Origin: Buchananella felis
GTDB lineage: Bacteria > Actinomycetota > Actinomycetes > Actinomycetales > Actinomycetaceae
Strand: one strand, 5' to 3'
Assembly (NCBI RefSeq): GCF_041380015.1
Contig: NZ_CP159978.1
DNA: 64,000 bases
Below are positions 1 to 9,014 of the stretch, one piece after another. The notes under the pieces are model-generated. The model was not told the DNA's origin, searched no databases, and worked only from the letters and a program-made list of their open reading frames with translations. Position numbers and translations under genes: made by a program. The stretch's first letter is position 1, and every line of letters begins with the position of its first letter.

Positions 1-1180
1 CTCCGGCGGGGGTGCGCCCGCCCAGGCCGGCACCGTCGGCACGGATGCGCCACAGGGCGGCCGCCTCGCTGCCCGGCGGGTATATGCGGGCGGCCAGGGC
101 GCCAGCGTCGGCCACTATCGCCTCTGCGCGCTTGAGGGCGGCGGCAAGCAGGTCCGCACCGTCGGCGCCGGAAGCGCCGGTGAGCGCACTGGTGGGGGCG
201 GCGGCGTCCACCTCCACCATGAGCCAGCCCTCGCCCTCGGGCAGGGCGGGCACGGCGCCGGGGCCCTTGTGGCGACGCACCACGTCCACCAGGCGGGAGT
301 CCATGCCCTCCACCGCCAGGGGCTTGTGGGCCAGGATGGCGGGCACGGCGTAGCCGGCCTCGATCATGTCCCGGTAGCCCAGCACCACCAGCACGGGCGC
401 CGCCGCCAGCGGCACCAGGCGCAGCCGCGCGGACAGGGTGGTGGCCAGTGTGCCCTCGCTGCCGGTGAGGAAGCGGGCCAGGTGGCGGCCGTTTTCCGGC
501 AACAGGTGCTCCAGCGAGTAGCCGGATACCTGGCGGCCGAACTTGCCAAAGCCGGTGCGGATGGTGGCCAGGTTGGCGGCCACCAGCTGCTCCAGGCCGG
601 GGATTTGGGCCACGGACTCGCGGCCGGCGGCGGCCAGGATGCGCCGCCCGTCGCCGGTGAGGGCGTCTAGCTCGATCACGTTGTCTGCGGTGCGGCCGAA
701 CGCCACCGCGTGCGGGCCGCAGGCGTTGTTGCCGATCATGCCGCCCAGGGCCGCGCGGGTCCACGTGGAGGGGTCGGGGCCAAAGCGCAGCCCGTGCGGG
801 GCGGCCGCACTCTGCAGGGTGGCCATCACCGTGCCGGGCTCGACCAGGGCCCAACCCTCGCTCGGGTCCAGCTCCAGCACCCGGTTCATGTGGCGGGAGA
901 AGTCGAGCACCAGGCCGGGGCCTATCGAGTTGCCGGCGCAGGAGGTGCCGGCCCCCCGGGAGGTGAGCGGCACCCCGTGCTCGCGGGCCACCTGGGCGGC
1001 GGCGAGCACGTCCTCCACGCTGCGCGGGAAGGCCACCACCTGCGGGGGGATGCGGTAGTTGGAGGAGTCGGTGGCGTACTCGGCGCGGCGCCGGGCGCTG
1101 GCGTCCACCTCCCCGCTCATGGCCCGCTGCAGGGCCCGGACGAAATCGGCCAGGGCGGTGGGGCTGGGAGCGGTGGTCAT
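1..1180 (-). CDS. FAD-binding oxidoreductase, GlcD/YdiJ-like (C-terminus cut by window edge)
   Basis: The reading frame starts at ATG 1180 (MTTAPSPTALADFVRAL) and runs off the left edge. It has the PCMH-type FAD domain of the glycolate oxidase/D-lactate dehydrogenase family: ATDSSNYRIPPQVVAFPRS, then SRGAGTSCAGNS, which binds the FAD pyrophosphate, then LGGMIGNNACGPHAVAFG and TGSEGTLA. The family oxidises 2-hydroxy acids to 2-oxo acids with FAD. The 'YRIPPQVV' start is typical of the long YdiJ/Dld-type proteins that also carry a C-terminal Fe-S domain, but that part lies outside the window, so substrate and full length are unknown. It stands alone upstream of a 336-bp spacer. Confidence 0.85.
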   Translation of the reverse strand, partial: MTTAPSPTALADFVRALQRAMSGEVDASARRRAEYATDSSNYRIPPQVVAFPRSVEDVLAAAQVAREHGVPLTSRGAGTSCAGNSIGPGLVLDFSRHMNRVLELDPSEGWALVEPGTVMATLQSAAAPHGLRFGPDPSTWTRAALGGMIGNNACGPHAVAFGRTADNVIELDALTGDGRRILAAAGRESVAQIPGLEQLVAANLATIRTGFGKFGRQVSGYSLEHLLPENGRHLARFLTGSEGTLATTLSARLRLVPLAAAPVLVVLGYRDMIEAGYAVPAILAHKPLAVEGMDSRLVDVVRRHKGPGAVPALPEGEGWLMVEVDAAAPTSALTGASGADGADLLAAALKRAEAIVADAGALAARIYPPGSEAAALWRIRADGAGLGGRTPAG

Positions 1181-1516
1181 GGCTAGATGCTAGCGCCGGG
1201 CGGGGCGGGGGCGGCCCGCGCGTCAGCGGGCGGACGCCGCCCGCGCCGCCCGGGCCCGACTTTGGCGCGCTTCCACCGTTTTCGCCCCGCAGGGTCGTGG
1301 GGGTGCCCGCGCGCAGCGCACCCGGGCCGCTCGCGGGGCCGGGCGGGATTAACGAAACAAGGTGCGCCAAAATGCGCCCCGGGGGCGGTGGCTCCACGCC
1401 GCCGCCCCCCGGGCTTACCTCGGGCCCCGGCCTCGACCGCCCGGGCCCACGGCTTGGCGGGAACGCCCCGACCTGCGCGGTGGGCAACCCATCCCGCGCG
1501 GTCGCGGCCCTCCCAT
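1181..1516. other. Intergenic spacer between FAD oxidase and ppdK
   Basis: 336 bp of GC-rich sequence with no convincing gene. It must hold the promoter of the FAD oxidase; an A-rich stretch (gattaacgaaacaagg, near 1350) is the only AT-rich island. An imperfect hairpin at about 1469-1504, just past the ppdK stop, could end that transcript. Confidence 0.5.
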
Positions 1517-4252
1517 CTACGCCGTGGCGTCACCCCCGGCCATGACTGCGGCGCGCCCGGCCTCCAGGCGGGCCACCGGCACCCGGAACGGGGAGCAGGA
1601 GACGTAGGTCAGGCCCGCGCGGTGGAAGAACTCCACCGACTCCGGGTCACCACCGTGCTCGCCACACACGCCCATCTTCATGCCCGGCTTGGCGGACCGA
1701 CCGGCCTCCACGCCCATGGTGACCAGCTTGCCCACGCCCAGCGAGTCGATCGTCTCGAACGGGCTCACGCCCAGCACGCCGTTCTCCACGTACTGCGGGA
1801 AGAACGTGGACTCCACATCGTCGCGGCTAAAGCCCCACGTGGTCTGGGTGAGGTCGTTCGTGCCGAAGGAGAAGAAGTCGGCCTCCTCCGCGATGCGCTC
1901 GGCGGTGAGGGCGGCGCGCGGCAACTCGATCATGCAACCAATCGGAATGTTCAACTCCACGCGGGCGGCGGCGGCAACGTCGGCCACGATCTTCTCCGCC
2001 TCCGCGCGCACCAGCTGCAACTCACGCACCGAACCGATCAGCGGCACCATGATCTCCGGGCGCGGATCCCCGCCGGCCTGCAGGCGCGCCACCGCGGCCT
2101 GCGCCACCGCGCGGATCTGCAGGGCGAACAGGCCATCCAGGGTCAGGCCCAGGCGCACGCCGCGCAGGCCCAGCATCGGGTTGGCCTCGTGCATGCGCTG
2201 CACCGCCAGCAGCAGCTTCTCGTTGCGGGCCAGCTCCGCCTCGTCAACGCCCTCGCCGCGCGCCGCCTTGTCGCGCTGGAGGGCCACCTTCACGCTCAGC
2301 TCCGTCAGGTCCGGCAGGAACTCGTGCAGCGGCGGGTCGATCAGGCGCACCGTCACCGGCAGCCCGTCCATGACCTCGAACATCTCCTCGAAGTCGCCCT
2401 GCTGCAGCGGCAGCAGCGCCGCCAGGCTGCGCTCGCGCTCCTCCTGCCCCTCGGCCAGGATGACCGCCTCCACCAGCGGGCGGCGCTCACCCAGGAACAT
2501 GTGCTCGGTGCGGCACAGGCCGATTCCCGCCGCGCCCCGGTTGCGGGCCCGCCGCGAATCCGTGGGCGTGTCAGCGTTGGCGCGCACCTCCAGGCGACGC
2601 ACCTTGTCCGCGTGGCTGAGCAGGCGGTGCACGGCCGTGACCAACTCGCGCGTGTCCTCGTCTGCGGCGGCCTCCAGGCCCGCCTCCAGGCCCTTGGAGA
2701 TGTAGGTCATCACCGGGGAGTCCACCACCGGCACCTCGCCCAGGAACACCTCGCCGGTGGTGCCGTCGATGGCGATCACGTCGCCCTCCTTGAGCACCAC
2801 GTCCCCGAAGCGGACCGTGCGGCTCTCCATGTCCACGTGCATGGCCTCCGCGCCCACCACGCAGCACTTGCCCATGCCGCGCGCCACCACGGCCGCGTGA
2901 CTGGTCTTGCCGCCCCGCGCCGTCAGCACACCCACAGCGGCCACCATGCCGGGCAGGTCGTCCGGGTTCGTCTCGCGGCGCACCAACACGCCCGTCACGC
3001 CGGCGGCGGCGCGAGCCTCGGCGCGCTCGTTGTCCAGCACGATCTCGCCGACGGCAGCGCCAGGCGAGGCCGGCATCGCCCGCGTCAACAGCTGCGGGGA
3101 GGCCGCCGAATCGAACTGCGGGAAGAGCAGGTTGGTCAGCTGCTCGCCGCTGACGCGCCCCAGCGCCTCGTCCATCGTGATCAGGTGCTCGTCCACCAGC
3201 TGGCAGGCCACGCGGAACGCCGCCGCGGCAGTGCGCTTGCCCACGCGGGTCTGCAACAGCCACAGCTTGCCGCGCTCGATCGTGAACTCGATGTCGCACA
3301 GGTCCCGGTAGTGGGTCTCCAGGCGGCGCATCACGGCGCGCAGCTCCTTGTAGGAGTCCGCGTCCAGGCGCTCCAGGTCAGCCAGCGACAGCGTGTTGCG
3401 AATGCCCGCCACCACGTCCTCGCCCTGCGCGTTGACCAGGTAGTCGCCGTACACGCCGGAGGTGCCCGTGGAGGGGTCGCGGGTGAAGCACACGCCCGTG
3501 CCGGAGGTGTCGCCCATGTTACCGAACACCATGGTGCACACGTTCACGGCCGTGCCCAGGTCGTGCGGGATGCGCTCGCGGCGGCGGTAGATGCGGGCGC
3601 GCTCGGTGTTCCAGGAGCGGAACACGGCCTCGATGGCGGCGTCCAGCTGGGCGCGCGGGTCCTGCGGGAAGTCCTTGCCGGTGGCCCCGCGCACGATCCC
3701 CTTGTAGATGTCCACCAGGGCCCGCAGGTCCTCTGCGGTCAGGTCCACGTCAGCGGTGATGCCGCGCTGTGCCTTCTTCGCCTCCAGGGCGTCGCTGAAC
3801 GCCTCGCCGTCGATGTCCAGCACGGTCTTGCCGAACATCTGGATCAGGCGGCGGTAGGAGTCCCACGCGAAGCGCTCGTTGCCGCTGACGGCGGCCAGGC
3901 CCTCCACGGAGACGTCGTTCAGACCGATGTTCAGCACCGTCTCCATCATGCCGGGCATCGAGAACTTGGCGCCCGAGCGCACGCTCACCAGCAGCGGGTC
4001 AGTGGCCGCGCCCAGCTCGCGCCCCAGCTGCTCCTCCACCTCTCGCAGCGCGGTGGTCACCTGCACCCGCAGGACCGGCGGCACCTCCCCCGTGGCCAGG
4101 TACTCCCGGCACGCGTCCGTGGTGATGGTAAATCCGGGCGGGACCGGGATCCCGAGCCGGGCCATCTCCGCCAGGTTGGCGCCCTTTCCTCCCAGCAGGT
4201 CCTTCTGGTCCTTGTTTCCTTCGCTGAAGCGGTATACGAACTTGTCCGCCAC
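1517..4252 (-). CDS. ppdK: Pyruvate, phosphate dikinase
   Basis: Interconverts pyruvate + ATP + Pi and phosphoenolpyruvate + AMP + PPi in the cytoplasm. The start is taken as GTG 4252 (VADKFVYRFSEG) because GGAGG lies a few bases upstream; an ATG 24 bases further out (4276) has no ribosome site. The 911-residue product matches the family length. Visible in order: N-terminal ATP-grasp domain (KDLLGGKGANLAEM, SVRSGAKFSMPGMM), the central swivelling domain with the phosphorylated histidine in ARGGKTSHAAVVARGMGKCCVVG, and the C-terminal PEP/pyruvate barrel (GLCRTEHMF, EIMVPLIG, FSFGTNDLTQ, and the CGEHGGD motif). It is transcribed alone; the promoter lies in the spacer after clpC. Confidence 0.97.
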   Translation of the reverse strand: MADKFVYRFSEGNKDQKDLLGGKGANLAEMARLGIPVPPGFTITTDACREYLATGEVPPVLRVQVTTALREVEEQLGRELGAATDPLLVSVRSGAKFSMPGMMETVLNIGLNDVSVEGLAAVSGNERFAWDSYRRLIQMFGKTVLDIDGEAFSDALEAKKAQRGITADVDLTAEDLRALVDIYKGIVRGATGKDFPQDPRAQLDAAIEAVFRSWNTERARIYRRRERIPHDLGTAVNVCTMVFGNMGDTSGTGVCFTRDPSTGTSGVYGDYLVNAQGEDVVAGIRNTLSLADLERLDADSYKELRAVMRRLETHYRDLCDIEFTIERGKLWLLQTRVGKRTAAAAFRVACQLVDEHLITMDEALGRVSGEQLTNLLFPQFDSAASPQLLTRAMPASPGAAVGEIVLDNERAEARAAAGVTGVLVRRETNPDDLPGMVAAVGVLTARGGKTSHAAVVARGMGKCCVVGAEAMHVDMESRTVRFGDVVLKEGDVIAIDGTTGEVFLGEVPVVDSPVMTYISKGLEAGLEAAADEDTRELVTAVHRLLSHADKVRRLEVRANADTPTDSRRARNRGAAGIGLCRTEHMFLGERRPLVEAVILAEGQEERERSLAALLPLQQGDFEEMFEVMDGLPVTVRLIDPPLHEFLPDLTELSVKVALQRDKAARGEGVDEAELARNEKLLLAVQRMHEANPMLGLRGVRLGLTLDGLFALQIRAVAQAAVARLQAGGDPRPEIMVPLIGSVRELQLVRAEAEKIVADVAAAARVELNIPIGCMIELPRAALTAERIAEEADFFSFGTNDLTQTTWGFSRDDVESTFFPQYVENGVLGVSPFETIDSLGVGKLVTMGVEAGRSAKPGMKMGVCGEHGGDPESVEFFHRAGLTYVSCSPFRVPVARLEAGRAAVMAGGDATA

Positions 4253-4301
4253 AAGATCCTCCAAACGTGATGACACACACCCTCGTGCGACCTACGTCAC
4301 G

Positions 4302-4330
4302 TTTATACACCGTCAGGGCCGCTTTTCCAG
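4302..4330 (-). promoter_or_regulatory. Candidate ppdK promoter
   Basis: On the minus strand CTGGAA (4330-4325) and TATAAA (4307-4302) are separated by 17 bp, about 50 bp upstream of the ppdK GTG. The -10 is good and the -35 weak, which fits an activated promoter. Confidence 0.45.
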
Positions 4331-4351
4331 AATCGAAGCGACCCTCCCGCC

Positions 4352-4365
4352 GAGACTTAAGTCCC
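4352..4365 (-). promoter_or_regulatory. DosR/DevR-like dormancy box upstream of ppdK
   Basis: The minus strand reads GGGACTTAAGTCTC, matching 13 of 14 core positions of the mycobacterial DosR consensus GGGACTWWAGTCCC. It lies about 100 bp upstream of the ppdK start and about 25-30 bp upstream of the candidate -35. Regulation by a DosR homologue is inference; no such regulator is in this window. Confidence 0.45.
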
Positions 4366-4535
4366 GCCGCCAAGAGGCCCTATTCCGTGGGCAATGAGCA
4401 CCCCGCCGCCGCACCAATTTTCGGTCAAGCGGTCGGCCCTTTGGCAAAGTGGCCGACGCTGCCGCCCCGCCGCCCCGAGCCCGCCACCGCCCGGCCCCGA
4501 ACCAGGCTCCCCGGGGCCCACCCGACAGCACGGCA

Positions 4536-4568
4536 GTGGGGGCGCCGCGCACAGCGCGGCACCCCCAC
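4536..4568 (-). terminator. Hairpin after clpC
   Basis: A 15-bp stem with one mismatch (GTGGGGGCGCCGCGC pairing with GCGCGGCACCCCCAC) and a 3-nt loop, about 57 bp past the clpC stop. There is no U-run, as is common in actinobacteria. Confidence 0.55.
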
Positions 4569-4624
4569 CTACTTCACCTTGCCGGACCTCAGCCCCACTC
4601 GGCCCACCCGGCAGGCTGCGACCC

Positions 4625-7258
4625 CTAGGCCTGCCCGGGCTCCCCGGCCTGCGGCCAGGCCGGCGCGTCACCCAGCTCCACCGGCGTGGCGGCAGGCGCG
4701 GCAGCGTCGTCCACCGGTGCGGCGGCGCCATCGGCGTGGCCACCAACGGACTCGGCCCCCTCAGCGGGCGCGGCCTCCCCCGGGGCGGCGTCCTCCACCG
4801 GCAGATCCTGCGGGCGCGGTGTGAAGCTGAACGTACCCAGCTCGCCCTCGCCCACGGCGTCCACCAGCACCACCTGGCCAGGCAGCACCTCGCCAAACAG
4901 GATCTTCTCGCTGAGCACGTCCTCGATCTCGCGCTGGATGGCTCGGCGCAGCGGACGGGCTCCCAACACCGGGTCGTAGCCCTTGTCCGCCAACAGCGCG
5001 CGGGCCGCATCCGTCAACTCGATGGTCATGTCCTGTTCGCGCATACGCTTGTCCAGGCGCGCCACCATCAGGTCCACGATCTGCGCGATCTCGGACTTCT
5101 CCAGCTGCGGGAAGATCAGCACCTCGTCCACGCGGTTGAGGAACTCGGGGCGGAAGTGCTGACGCAGCTCCTCACGCACCTTGCCCTGCATGCGCTCGTA
5201 GTCGGTGGCCAGCGCGCCAGTGGCCTGGAAGCCGGTGATCACGCCCTTGCCGATCTCGCGGGTACCCAGGTTGGTGGTCATGATGATGACGGTGTTCTTG
5301 AAGTCCACCACGCGGCCCTGCGAGTCCGTCAGGCGGCCCTCTTCCAGGATCTGCAGCAGCGAGTTGAACACGTCCGCGTGCGCCTTCTCCACCTCGTCGA
5401 ACAACACCACGGAGAACGGCTTGCGGCGCACCTTCTCAGTGAGCTGGCCGCCCTCCTCGTGTCCCACGTAGCCGGGGGGAGCACCGAACAGGCGCGAGGC
5501 GGTGTGCTTCTCGCCGTACTCGCTCATGTCCAGGGTGATCAGGGCGTCCTCGTCGCCGAACAGGAACTCCGCCAGCGCCTTGGCCAGCTCCGTCTTACCG
5601 ACACCCGTGGGGCCAGCGAAGATGAACGAGCCACCGGGGCGGCGCGGGTCCTTCAGGCCCGCGCGGGTGCGGCGGATCGCCTGGGAAAGCGCCTTGATGG
5701 CGGCGTCCTGGCCGATCACGCGCTTGTGCAGCTCGTCCTCCATCTTCAGCAGCTTGGCGGACTCGGCCTCGGTCAGCTTCACCACCGGAATACCGGTGGA
5801 CATGGCCAGGACCTCAGCGATCAGGTCCTCGTCCACCTCGGCGATGTCCGCCTGCTCGGTGCCGCGCCACTTCTCCTCCCGCTCGGCGCGCTCCTCGATC
5901 AGGCGCTTCTCCTTGTCGCGCAGGCTGGCGGCGCGCTCGAAGTCCTGCTCGTCGATGGCCGACTCCTTCAGGCGCTGCAGCTCCGCGATGCGCTCGTCCA
6001 TCTCGCGCAGCTCCGGCGGCGCGGTCATGCGGCGGATGCGCAGGCGCGCACCGGCCTCGTCCACCAGGTCGATGGCCTTGTCCGGCAGGAAGCGGTCGTT
6101 GACGTAGCGCTCGGAGAGCGTGGCGGCCGCGTGGATCGCCTCGTCGGTGATCATGACGCGGTGGTGGGCCTCGTAGCGGTCACGCAGGCCCTTGAGGATC
6201 GCGATGGTCTCGGGAACGTCAGGCTGCTCCACGCGCACGGGCTGGAAGCGGCGCTCCAGGGCCGGGTCCTTCTCAATGTGCTTGCGGTACTCGTCCAGCG
6301 TGGTGGCACCGATGGTCTGCAGCTCGCCGCGCGCCAGGAGGGGCTTGAGGATGTTGGCGGCGTCCATGGCGCCCTCGGCACCGCCGGCGCCGACCAGGAT
6401 GTGCACCTCGTCGATGAACAGGATGATGTCTCCGCGCTGGCGGATCTCCTTGAGCACCTTCTTCAGGCGCTCCTCGAAATCACCGCGGTAGCGCGAGCCG
6501 GCCACCAGCGCCCCCATGTCCAGGGAGTAGATCTGCTTGTCCTTCAGCGTCTCCGGCACGTCGCCGCGCACGATGGCCTGAGCCAGGCCCTCCACCACGG
6601 CGGTCTTGCCGACGCCGGGCTCGCCCACCAGCACCGGGTTGTTCTTGGTGCGGCGGGAGAGGATCTGCATGACCCGCTCCATCTCATCCTTGCGCCCGAT
6701 CACCGGGTCCAGCTTGCCCTCGCGGGCGGCCTGGGAGAGGTTACGCCCGTACTGGTCCAGCACCGCAGAGCCCGACGGCGTGGCCTCCTTGGGCCCGCCG
6801 GCGGTGACGGGGGCGCGGCCCTGGTGGTCTGAGACCATCTTCAGCACGGTCTCGCGGATCGCCGCGACGTCCGCGCCCAGGTTGGAGAGCACCTTGATGG
6901 CGGTGCCTTCGCCCTCCTTGAGCAGGCCGAGCAGCAGGTGCTCGGTGCCGATGTAGTTGTGGCCCAGCTGCAGCGCCTCGCGCAGCGCCAGCTGGAAGAC
7001 GGACTTCACTCGCTGCGTGAAGGGGAGGTTGTTGGTGGGGGCCTCGCCGGACTTGCCGATGAGTTCGACCACCTGTTCCCGCACGGCCTCCTGGGTGACG
7101 TCGTGGGATTCGAGGGCCTTGGCGGCCACTCCCTCGCCCTCGCTGATGAGGCCGAGCAGCAGGTGCTCGGTGCCGATGTAGTTGTGCTCGAGCTTGCGGG
7201 CGGCGTCCTGCGACAGCACGACGACGCGGCGAGCCCGGTCTGTAAACCGCTCGAACAT
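4625..7258 (-). CDS. clpC: ATP-dependent Clp protease ATP-binding subunit ClpC
   Basis: AAA+ unfoldase that feeds proteins to ClpP. ATG 7258 is preceded by AGGAGGTAAAAC. Order: two Clp N-domain repeats (residues ~1-145, with the repeated phrase HNYIGTEHLLLGL), D1 ATPase with Walker A GEPGVGKTAVVEG (~209) and Walker B ILFIDEVH, the UVR-containing middle domain (~425-465), then D2 with GPTGVGKTELAKALAEF (~540) and sensor motif MTTNLGTREI. The 877 residues exceed the usual ~810-850 because of a C-terminal tail rich in Ala, Pro, Glu and Asp. No clpP is nearby. A ClgR-like site lies about 80 bp upstream. Confidence 0.97.
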   Translation of the reverse strand: MFERFTDRARRVVVLSQDAARKLEHNYIGTEHLLLGLISEGEGVAAKALESHDVTQEAVREQVVELIGKSGEAPTNNLPFTQRVKSVFQLALREALQLGHNYIGTEHLLLGLLKEGEGTAIKVLSNLGADVAAIRETVLKMVSDHQGRAPVTAGGPKEATPSGSAVLDQYGRNLSQAAREGKLDPVIGRKDEMERVMQILSRRTKNNPVLVGEPGVGKTAVVEGLAQAIVRGDVPETLKDKQIYSLDMGALVAGSRYRGDFEERLKKVLKEIRQRGDIILFIDEVHILVGAGGAEGAMDAANILKPLLARGELQTIGATTLDEYRKHIEKDPALERRFQPVRVEQPDVPETIAILKGLRDRYEAHHRVMITDEAIHAAATLSERYVNDRFLPDKAIDLVDEAGARLRIRRMTAPPELREMDERIAELQRLKESAIDEQDFERAASLRDKEKRLIEERAEREEKWRGTEQADIAEVDEDLIAEVLAMSTGIPVVKLTEAESAKLLKMEDELHKRVIGQDAAIKALSQAIRRTRAGLKDPRRPGGSFIFAGPTGVGKTELAKALAEFLFGDEDALITLDMSEYGEKHTASRLFGAPPGYVGHEEGGQLTEKVRRKPFSVVLFDEVEKAHADVFNSLLQILEEGRLTDSQGRVVDFKNTVIIMTTNLGTREIGKGVITGFQATGALATDYERMQGKVREELRQHFRPEFLNRVDEVLIFPQLEKSEIAQIVDLMVARLDKRMREQDMTIELTDAARALLADKGYDPVLGARPLRRAIQREIEDVLSEKILFGEVLPGQVVLVDAVGEGELGTFSFTPRPQDLPVEDAAPGEAAPAEGAESVGGHADGAAAPVDDAAAPAATPVELGDAPAWPQAGEPGQA

Positions 7259-7337
7259 GTTTTACCTCCTGCGGGCATGGATCGCCCTTTACCTTCCCCC
7301 ACAGTAACGAGGCCGCCTGGCGGGCTATTGCGGGTTT

Positions 7338-7348
7338 CGCCTGCGGCG
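7338..7348 (-). promoter_or_regulatory. ClgR-like operator upstream of clpC
   Basis: CGCC-TGC-GGCG is an inverted repeat of the CGCY-N3-RGCG form bound by ClgR, the activator of clp genes in corynebacteria and streptomycetes. It lies 80 bp upstream of the clpC ATG. The centre base differs from the corynebacterial consensus, so this is a candidate only. Confidence 0.35.
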
Positions 7349-7399
7349 TGAGCCTGGCGCGCTATTTCACCCTGGGCAGACCTGCCGGCTTTCCGCCCT

Positions 7400-7600
7400 G
7401 CCTTCACTAGCCGACGCCCCACCCACCGTACCAAGCCCCCGCCGCCCGGCCCACCGCCGACGCGTGGCGGCCCCTCCCTCTGCCGGCTCGTGGCGACCCC
7501 CTCCCCCAGCCGCCGCTTGGTGGCCGACGCCCCACCCACCGCACCCAGTACCCCGCTGCCCGGCCCACCGCCGACTGCCGAAACTCCACAGCCCACCGCC
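7400..7600. repeat. Two-copy ~113-bp direct repeat
   Basis: GCCGACGCCCCACCCACCG occurs at 7410 and 7523, and a second phrase, GCCCGGCCCACCGCCGAC, at 7444 and 7558. This gives a degenerate tandem duplication with a period of 113-114 bp inside the 1.75-kb clpC-putA gap. No gene is apparent here; the open frames are GC artefacts. Confidence 0.6.
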
Positions 7601-7695
7601 GGCCTCCCCCGGCTTCGCGGGCTTCGCGCGTGGTGCCGCCGCTGTGGCGCGGCCCCACGCCACCCTTGCCGCTAATGAGAACCATTCCTACAATG

Positions 7696-7725
7696 GTGGG
7701 TGTGGCGGGGACGCCACACCCACCT
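7696..7725. other. Perfect 12-bp stem-loop
   Basis: GGTGGGTGTGGC and GCCACACCCACC are separated by a 6-nt loop. There is no gene end nearby, so its role is unknown. Confidence 0.6.
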
Positions 7726-7783
7726 TCCGGGCCTTCGAGGATCGGCCCACACCACGCGCAGCGATTGGACCCGGTGCGCCGCA

Positions 7784-7814
7784 GGGGCGGGCAGGTTTTC
7801 CACCTGCCCGCCCC
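7784..7814. terminator. Terminator-like stem-loop, twin of the one at 8923
   Basis: A 13-bp perfect stem (GGGGCGGGCAGGT / ACCTGCCCGCCCC) with loop TTTCC, followed on the plus strand by gccccttttt. The arms are identical to those of the hairpin after putA. No plus-strand gene precedes it. Confidence 0.5.
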
Positions 7815-8168
7815 CGCCCCTTTTTGGGCTCTGCGCGGTTGCGGGCGCGTCGACTGCTGCGGCTTAGCGTCAGAGATGTGTGTACAGGTTCGGCGTGTAC
7901 GGGCTCGGTTTAGCGGCTTCTGCCTGCCGGCTCCCACCGGGTCTGGCGGCTCCTCGATTCGCCGAATACTTGTCCAAACCCCACGAGACTTGTCCTTAGC
8001 GGGGTGTCTATGGACAAGGCCCAGCGTGGTTTGACAAGTTTCGGCGAGGGGACCGGGTGACACGGCGAACTCCCCGCACACGCATTCCCGCCGCTAACCC
8101 GCTGCGCGGGGCCTTACCGAGCACCTGCCGACCCCGTCCCGCCCCGGCGCAGACTCGGGCAGCCGGTA

Positions 8169-8343
8169 TTGCGCAACCGGTTGGGCCTTTGTTGTTCCCG
8201 TTGAGCCCTTGTTGTAGCCGTCGCGGCTTTGTTGCACCTCTTGTAGCGCTATGGGGCCGATTAACGCCTCAATAGGTCACACAAAGGCCCGAGAGGAGCA
8301 ACAACGGCTGGAACACTGCAACAAAGGCTCAACCGTTTGCGCA
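8169..8343. repeat. Dispersed palindromic element, copy A (GCC-TTTGTTG subfamily)
   Basis: A ~175-bp imperfect palindrome that begins TTGCGCAA and ends TTTGCGCA. Each arm consists of four ~20-nt units of the type GTTGAGCCTTTGTTGCACCT. The centre reads GCCGATTAACGCC, as in copy C at 28438. No gene overlaps it. Confidence 0.75.
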
Positions 8344-8676
8344 CGAACCCACCGGCGGTGACCTCCCGCACCCTGTCGGTACGCATGACGAAGCCCGGCT
8401 GGACGCGGGCCAGGCGGCGAGCGCTAAGGGGATGCGTGCTCGATCGCACTGGCCCACTCGCCCGACCCAGACGAGGGCGCAGTCCGACGCGATAGAGGCG
8501 CTGATCGACGCTACCTACTCGCCCGACCCAGGCAGGGGCACGGTGCGCTGGACCGATAGCGAGGGGACCGCTCGCGCGGTCCCGCTCCGCCGAAGGCCGG
8601 GCGGGACTTCCGTGCGGTCAGCAGCGTCACACCCGCCCGGGGCCCGGCCCCGGGATCCCGGGGGACCGGGCCGAGG
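8344..8676. other. Spacer between palindromes A and B with a 61-bp direct repeat
   Basis: No gene is seen. ACTCGCCCGACCCAG occurs at 8456 and 8517, a 61-bp spacing. The rest is GC-rich sequence without recognisable features. Confidence 0.5.
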
Positions 8677-8830
8677 TGCGCAAACAGTCGAGGGGTTAGT
8701 GCACCTGTCGCGGGGTTTTGCGACCTGTCGTGGGGTTACCTGGCCGGGTAACCCCTCAACCGGTGCACCAAGCCCTCAATTGATGCACCAAAGGCTCAAT
8801 AGGTTGGGTAACCCCTCAACCGTTTGCGCA
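8677..8830. repeat. Dispersed palindromic element, copy B (GGGGTT subfamily)
   Basis: A ~154-bp imperfect palindrome bounded by TGCGCAAAC and its inverse GTTTGCGCA. Units look like GTTGAGGGGTTACCC or ATTGAGGGCTTGGTGCACC. The left arm has three units and the right arm four, so one unit seems to have been lost. The centre is CCTGGCCGGGTAACC. Confidence 0.75.
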
Positions 8831-8922
8831 CACCCGCACCCCGCCTCCCCCGGTTGCTCTAGGCACCCCTTCTTCTCCCAGCACCTGCCCATAGCCCCAG
8901 CAGCCGCGTGCACTACGAGGCC

Positions 8923-8952
8923 GGGGCGGGCAGGTGAAAACCTGCCCGCCCC
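8923..8952 (-). terminator. putA terminator hairpin
   Basis: GGGGCGGGCAGGT - GAAA - ACCTGCCCGCCCC, a perfect 13-bp stem with a tetraloop, 63 bp past the putA stop. Confidence 0.7.
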
Positions 8953-9014
8953 AGCGCGCGCTTTCGAAAACGGTGCGAATCCCGCGCCCAGCTAGGCGGC
9001 GCCCGCCCCCGTGG

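Noticed and set aside
1187..4270. 1027-codon plus-strand frame opposite ppdK
   Set aside because: Antisense shadow of a clear enzyme gene in GC-rich DNA; the translation is His/Arg/Gln-rich nonsense with no family match.
4394..6832. 812-codon plus-strand frame opposite clpC
   Set aside because: Antisense shadow of ClpC with the same artefact composition.
7675..7695. Zur-like phrase TGAGAACCATTCCTA
   Set aside because: Only the left half resembles the actinobacterial Zur box, and no zinc gene is downstream.
7367..8081. Small frames in the clpC-putA gap
   Set aside because: No ribosome sites, low-complexity Pro/Arg/Ala translations, and they run through repeats and hairpins.
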